A stretch of 64,000 nt of DNA from Nymphaea colorata (taxonomy: Eukaryota; Streptophyta; Magnoliopsida; Nymphaeales; Nymphaeaceae): the NCBI RefSeq assembly GCF_008831285.2, contig NC_045146.1, forward strand, positions 22,399,703 through 22,463,702, in the 5' to 3' direction. Shown in pieces: positions 59,954 to 64,000 of the stretch. The notes under the pieces were generated by a model that was given only the letters and a program-made list of their open reading frames with translations, was not told the DNA's origin and did no database searches. Position numbers and translations under genes: made by a program. Position 1 is the first letter of the stretch; every line of letters starts with the position of its first letter.

Positions 59954-61681
59954 GTCAGTCTAAGTAGAGACATTGCTGTGAACTCAGACTCAAAATACCA
60001 AAACGAAAACCTAAATGAGCTCATCCTTTGAAAGTTAATTTCTGAATATATTTGGTTTTCGGATCAAAGTTCAAGAGAATGAATCAACGGAATTGAGATC
60101 TTTCCAAATCAATATACTCGCTTAAGTAAAAGATAAGAAGTGCAAAAATTTTGAGAAAAAAAAAAAATCGACAGATATGTCACTCCTCTCCAAATTGAAT
60201 GTGATGAACTATTTAAATCAAATCAATGGTCCGGATCCGATTCAATAAAATATTGAATCCCTGCCCTTTTACTTTTTAGATTGCTCAAATCTTGCCCAAA
60301 AAAAGGAATGACATGTGTATAAAAGTTGAAAAGCAGATATCCAAAACCGCTTAAACTATGAAGGAAAAAAAAATGCTCGAAACGTATCTCTTTTTATTCA
60401 CTCAAATCTTGGGAAGAACATGCCCTGTTATTTTATACTTATACTATTTCATTTCTTTTAAAATACTTTTTCATGGTAAACATAATATAAATAAAATTTT
60501 TGGAATTATCTCTAGTAAAGTTCGTCGGCGATATGGCTTGTCCACGTGAACATAATGAGTCTCTTTCGAGCTTGCAATGGTCAAATTCCCACCTTGACCA
60601 TATTTTAAAAAAAAAAAAAAATTGTGCTCTACAAATTATAATACATTTATAGTTCTAGAACAATACGCCTAGATAAACGGAAAATAATAAAATAGTCTTC
60701 GTATTTTCCTTTTTAATATTGAGGAGCTCATTTAACTATGCACAAATATTTAAAAGACATAAATTCTTGGTCAAGCGGAAGTGAAGCCCTAAATTTGACC
60801 CCTTGGCTTCATTCGCTAATTTGGCACACACTCATATATGAAGGAGCTATTTGTAATTGTTTAATTAATGAAAAATACAAACGCTTTGAGACCAAATTTG
60901 GTGGACAACTTGGATGCCTTTGTAGAAAAATGGAGCCTTCTGCTTTGACTAGATGACATTTACGAATTTGCCACTCCCGAGTGCTTTGACCAGAGGAAGA
61001 AGTCAACCAGATTCTGCCTTTTCCCCTCCTTTCACCTGTTAAATGTTGAATTATTTTATTTTATCTTCTTATAAAAGGTGGGTCGGATCGATCCGACTTT
61101 TGCTTGTATCAATATTTTTTTTTTCGGAAAAGAAAAAAGCGATTGAAATGATGGAATAGAAAGCTTGGCCTTTTTCTTCCCCCATTCTTTATTTTAGGGG
61201 TAAAGTGGCGTATAATTTCAACCAAACCATGTACATCCAGTGATTATATGAAACCAAAAGTTGTTCATGAAGATAGGACTCTTCATGAGCGAGTTCGAGT
61301 GAGTTGAGCCAGCTTAAACATGGCACGAGTGTCTTGAAAGAAACTCGAACTCGAGCTCGAGTTGAGTTTGATTCTTAAAACTTGAATTTGGTTCGATTAA
61401 ACTTGAGCCTAAAATTGGCTTGAACTGACACAAATATTTCATTAAATAATTATTTTTTAAAGAAAGCGACAGCATATAGATTTGAACATGAAACCCCATC
61501 TACCAGAGAGACATGCATACCCAATTTAGATTTAAATTATTTTTTTTTTCAAACTTAACCGAGTTCAACCAAGCTAAGCCCACTTAAATCAAACTCTACT
61601 TCATTGAAAGTTGTCCAAATTTTTTTTCACTCCTTTCCCTCCCATCACCCAACGCTAGCATCCTTCCCTGCTGCAGAATGC

Positions 61682-61728
61682 CCTGTTGGCACTTTTCTGT
61701 CTTGGGAGGGAGACGGAGTGCCAACAGG
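61682..61728. repeat. Perfect 12-bp inverted repeat
   Basis: CCTGTTGGCACT (61682-61693) and AGTGCCAACAGG (61717-61728) are exact reverse complements separated by 23 bases. It could form a small hairpin. No known miRNA matches. Confidence 0.8.
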
Positions 61729-62841
61729 CCCTTGTCGGCATTGGGGGAAAGCCGTCGGAGCTCCGGTGAGCCTGCCAACAAGGTGACAGGCCGTGGCAAC
61801 GGAGTTGGGTAGAGAATCTCCACTCTCTTTCTTTCCATCTGCCTCATTTCATCCCATGCTGGTGTCTCTACTCGACACCGATGTAACTAAGTTTGGGTAA
61901 TGGGGTAGGTTTTATTTTTAAACTTTTTATTATTTTTATATATATTATTATTAAAAATATATTTGATTTTATATTTTGAAAATTATTTTTTATTTTAATC
62001 TGGTTGGGTGGGCTGGGCCTGGGTTTCAGGCGTCGCCACGTCGGACCGACCTGGGCCCGACTCTTATCAGGTCGGGCCGACCCAATGTTCAGGTATGAAC
62101 GCCGGCGTTCGATGTAACCAGGCATGAAGGAGAGGGGAAGAGGGAGAGAGAGTGGAAAAGAAATGAAAAGAAAATTGTAAACTATTTGAGCCGTCCGATC
62201 AAATGACCATGGGACAACAACAAACATGGAGTCGACGTTTGCTATACATATATAACAAATGTTGCTATGATTATGGCTAAGAAAAACTGAATGAAATATT
62301 GGTTAGAAGTAAATATAGTTGTACAGCCCTAATCACAAATCAGAGCTAACCTTGTTTATTAGCATCTTACGTTTAAACCATGATCATAAGATAACAAGGC
62401 ATAATTACTAACATAAAGGTACACCGGATGTTCTTCTTTTCTTATGTACAGACTGAACTAGTTCATACAGTTAAGTTCTTCAAGGATATATTCTAGTTAG
62501 GGACACTAAGTCTAGCCATATCAGGGGTCTGATCCAGCCACTTTCAAGCAATTAAAGATCTTGCCCTCATCCGTCCGTCGGATAATTCCATGATAAAAGA
62601 AATGTTGTTTGTTTCTTAGACTACCAATTTTCTAACATAAAATTCTGGGATTTGAAAATGGAGTCTCAAATAATGAACCCCTATATGATCTTCTATTCTG
62701 AGGTATAAGATTATTGAACATACATACAAAAAGGGCAAGATCTATTTTAATGTCACACGGTTTTGAGGATTGCAGTATAATTGGTGGTTGGCTTTTGTGA
62801 CAAGCACCACTCAAGTTCGGAAGCAACCCTAAACCCTGGAA

Positions 62842-62901
62842 ACGGAAGCCACGGGGGGCCTACCCCATGGATACGGAAGCCACGGGGGGCCTATCCATGG
62901 A
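62842..62901. repeat. Tandem repeat of about 30 bp, GC-rich
   Basis: ACGGAAGCCACGGGGGGCCT followed by a CCATGGAT end occurs twice; the second unit is about two bases shorter. Confidence 0.88.
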
Positions 62902-64000
62902 TAAGCATGCCCTCTACAAGGTCAGATAATGAAGGCCTTGTCACACAGCACTGTCCTACATAATAGTAAGAGACGAATCTTTCATGCATACGAGATCGCA
63001 TGGATGACCAGAGAAGGAAAACCAATTTCATGAACTTGGTCATGCTTTACGTGATGATTTCTTTAAAGACCTTGAAGGATTCTGACGCATTATCTGGCCA
63101 GACCAGTGATTGGTATTAAAATTAGTGCACTCGGGGCAGGAGAAAGGGAAAAAAAAAATGTGGAAAATTATAAGATACACGGAGCCACTTTCTAAGGCAT
63201 CCGCAAGTGCAAGCTACTGAGATAAGGTTGGACTTGCAGTGCAGGGTACGGTTGAGTGGGGCGGTCAAAAATTCGCCTACAAGATAGCATTGCAAGGTGC
63301 CGATGATTGATCTGTAAAAGTCCGACGCCCCAGAGGAAAAGGAAAATCCCGAAAAAGCGAGAAACTGGGGGAAATCCTTTGAAGATTTTGTACGGGGGAT
63401 GCTCGAACAGGTAATGGTCTGCCATAAGATGTGAGGATAGAACAGCAGAGGATGGCTTTTCTTCCCATGAAGATATGTGTTGCATACGCGGGAGAGGGAG
63501 CATCAGGAATATACTTTCACAGGATAAAGCGATTCCAACAAACATGCACCTTAGCCCTTGGTATTGGTGAGAAGGGTTAAAGAGAAAAGCAGAGAAGCTT
63601 TTTAACTAAAGGGGCTCACTTTTTTCCCCTCCCTTTTCTTCTTTTCCTCTCAAACGACCTTAGAGTTGCATGAAACAAAGATTGCATGGTCTCTGGCAAT
63701 ATGATACCAAGACATATGGGCAGCAAGACCAAAAGGGGTGTCAGAACTCAAAGTTGGTGAAGATAATAAGAATCAATTCCTCTCTCTCTCTCTCTCTTAT
63801 TTTGGTTGTATTACTGTTCATCTGGGGCATATTTTTGTTTTCTTTTGATAAGCAAGGTTCAGTTGAGTATATTACTACCAGCTTATGTCAAAGAGACTAT
63901 TCTCTCTATATTGAACTTTCTTATTTTATGTGAATATTGATTTGCTGGTGCCCACTAGCATCCCGAGTTTAGTTAAGAGTACTTGAACCATAGTAGTTGA

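Larger units (their letters stand above)
59954..64000. other. Gene-free right end of the window
   Basis: No supported gene. It contains a decayed element rich in GAGTTCGAGT/CTCGAGCTCGAG words at 61279-61600, an inverted repeat at 61682-61728, GGTCGGACCGACC-like words at 62040-62085, and a CT tract at 63780-63797. A 117-codon minus frame (63192-63545) shows no known motif. Confidence 0.4.

Noticed and set aside
1..64000. CRISPR arrays, prophage or bacterial mobile elements
   Set aside because: No regularly spaced repeats. The gene structures are eukaryotic throughout.

Overview
This window is nuclear DNA of a flowering plant. It carries split genes with GT-AG introns, TA- and GA/CT-rich microsatellites, MITE- and SINE-like repeats, and plant-type proteins: an SPX-MFS vacuolar phosphate transporter, a class I TCP factor and a plant-type HMG-CoA synthase. 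The order or family cannot be fixed from sequence alone. Nothing here is bacterial, viral or organellar.

Layout. 1-3063: C-terminal half of an SPX-MFS (PHT5/VPT-type) transporter, plus strand; its 5' half lies outside the window. 5052-9651: complete 7-exon GET3/ASNA1 ATPase. 9652-13850: repeat-rich intergenic DNA. 13857-14460: a MIR399 locus with PHR1-type P1BS boxes, a CT tract, a TATA box and a well-paired hairpin. 16558-32010: a tandem segmental duplication (units of about 7.5 and 7.9 kb). Each unit carries a complete 4-exon URM1 gene on the minus strand plus exon-like remnants of unidentified genes. 35940-43258: complete 12-exon HMG-CoA synthase. 46228-48305: complete 8-exon PEX16. 53336-54364: single-exon class I TCP transcription factor on the minus strand. 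The rest, including 54.4-64 kb, is gene-poor and AT-rich, with decayed transposons and short tandem repeats.

How the genes relate. These are independent transcription units, not an operon. Two of them, the SPX-MFS vacuolar phosphate carrier and MIR399 (whose family silences the PHO2 ubiquitin-conjugating enzyme), belong to phosphate homeostasis and lie about 11 kb apart. The others are housekeeping: tail-anchored protein targeting (GET3), tRNA thiolation and protein urmylation (URM1), mevalonate synthesis (HMGS), peroxisome biogenesis (PEX16) and growth control (TCP).

The main points for follow-up are the MIR399 locus, two introns that must use GC rather than GT donors (SPX-MFS and HMGS intron 1), the recent URM1 tandem duplication with a 0.8-kb insertion in one copy, two MITEs of one family with exact 8-bp target duplications, and a dispersed SINE-like family. 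No wholly new system was recognised. All exon boundaries were placed by eye from splice motifs, reading phase and remembered family sequences.
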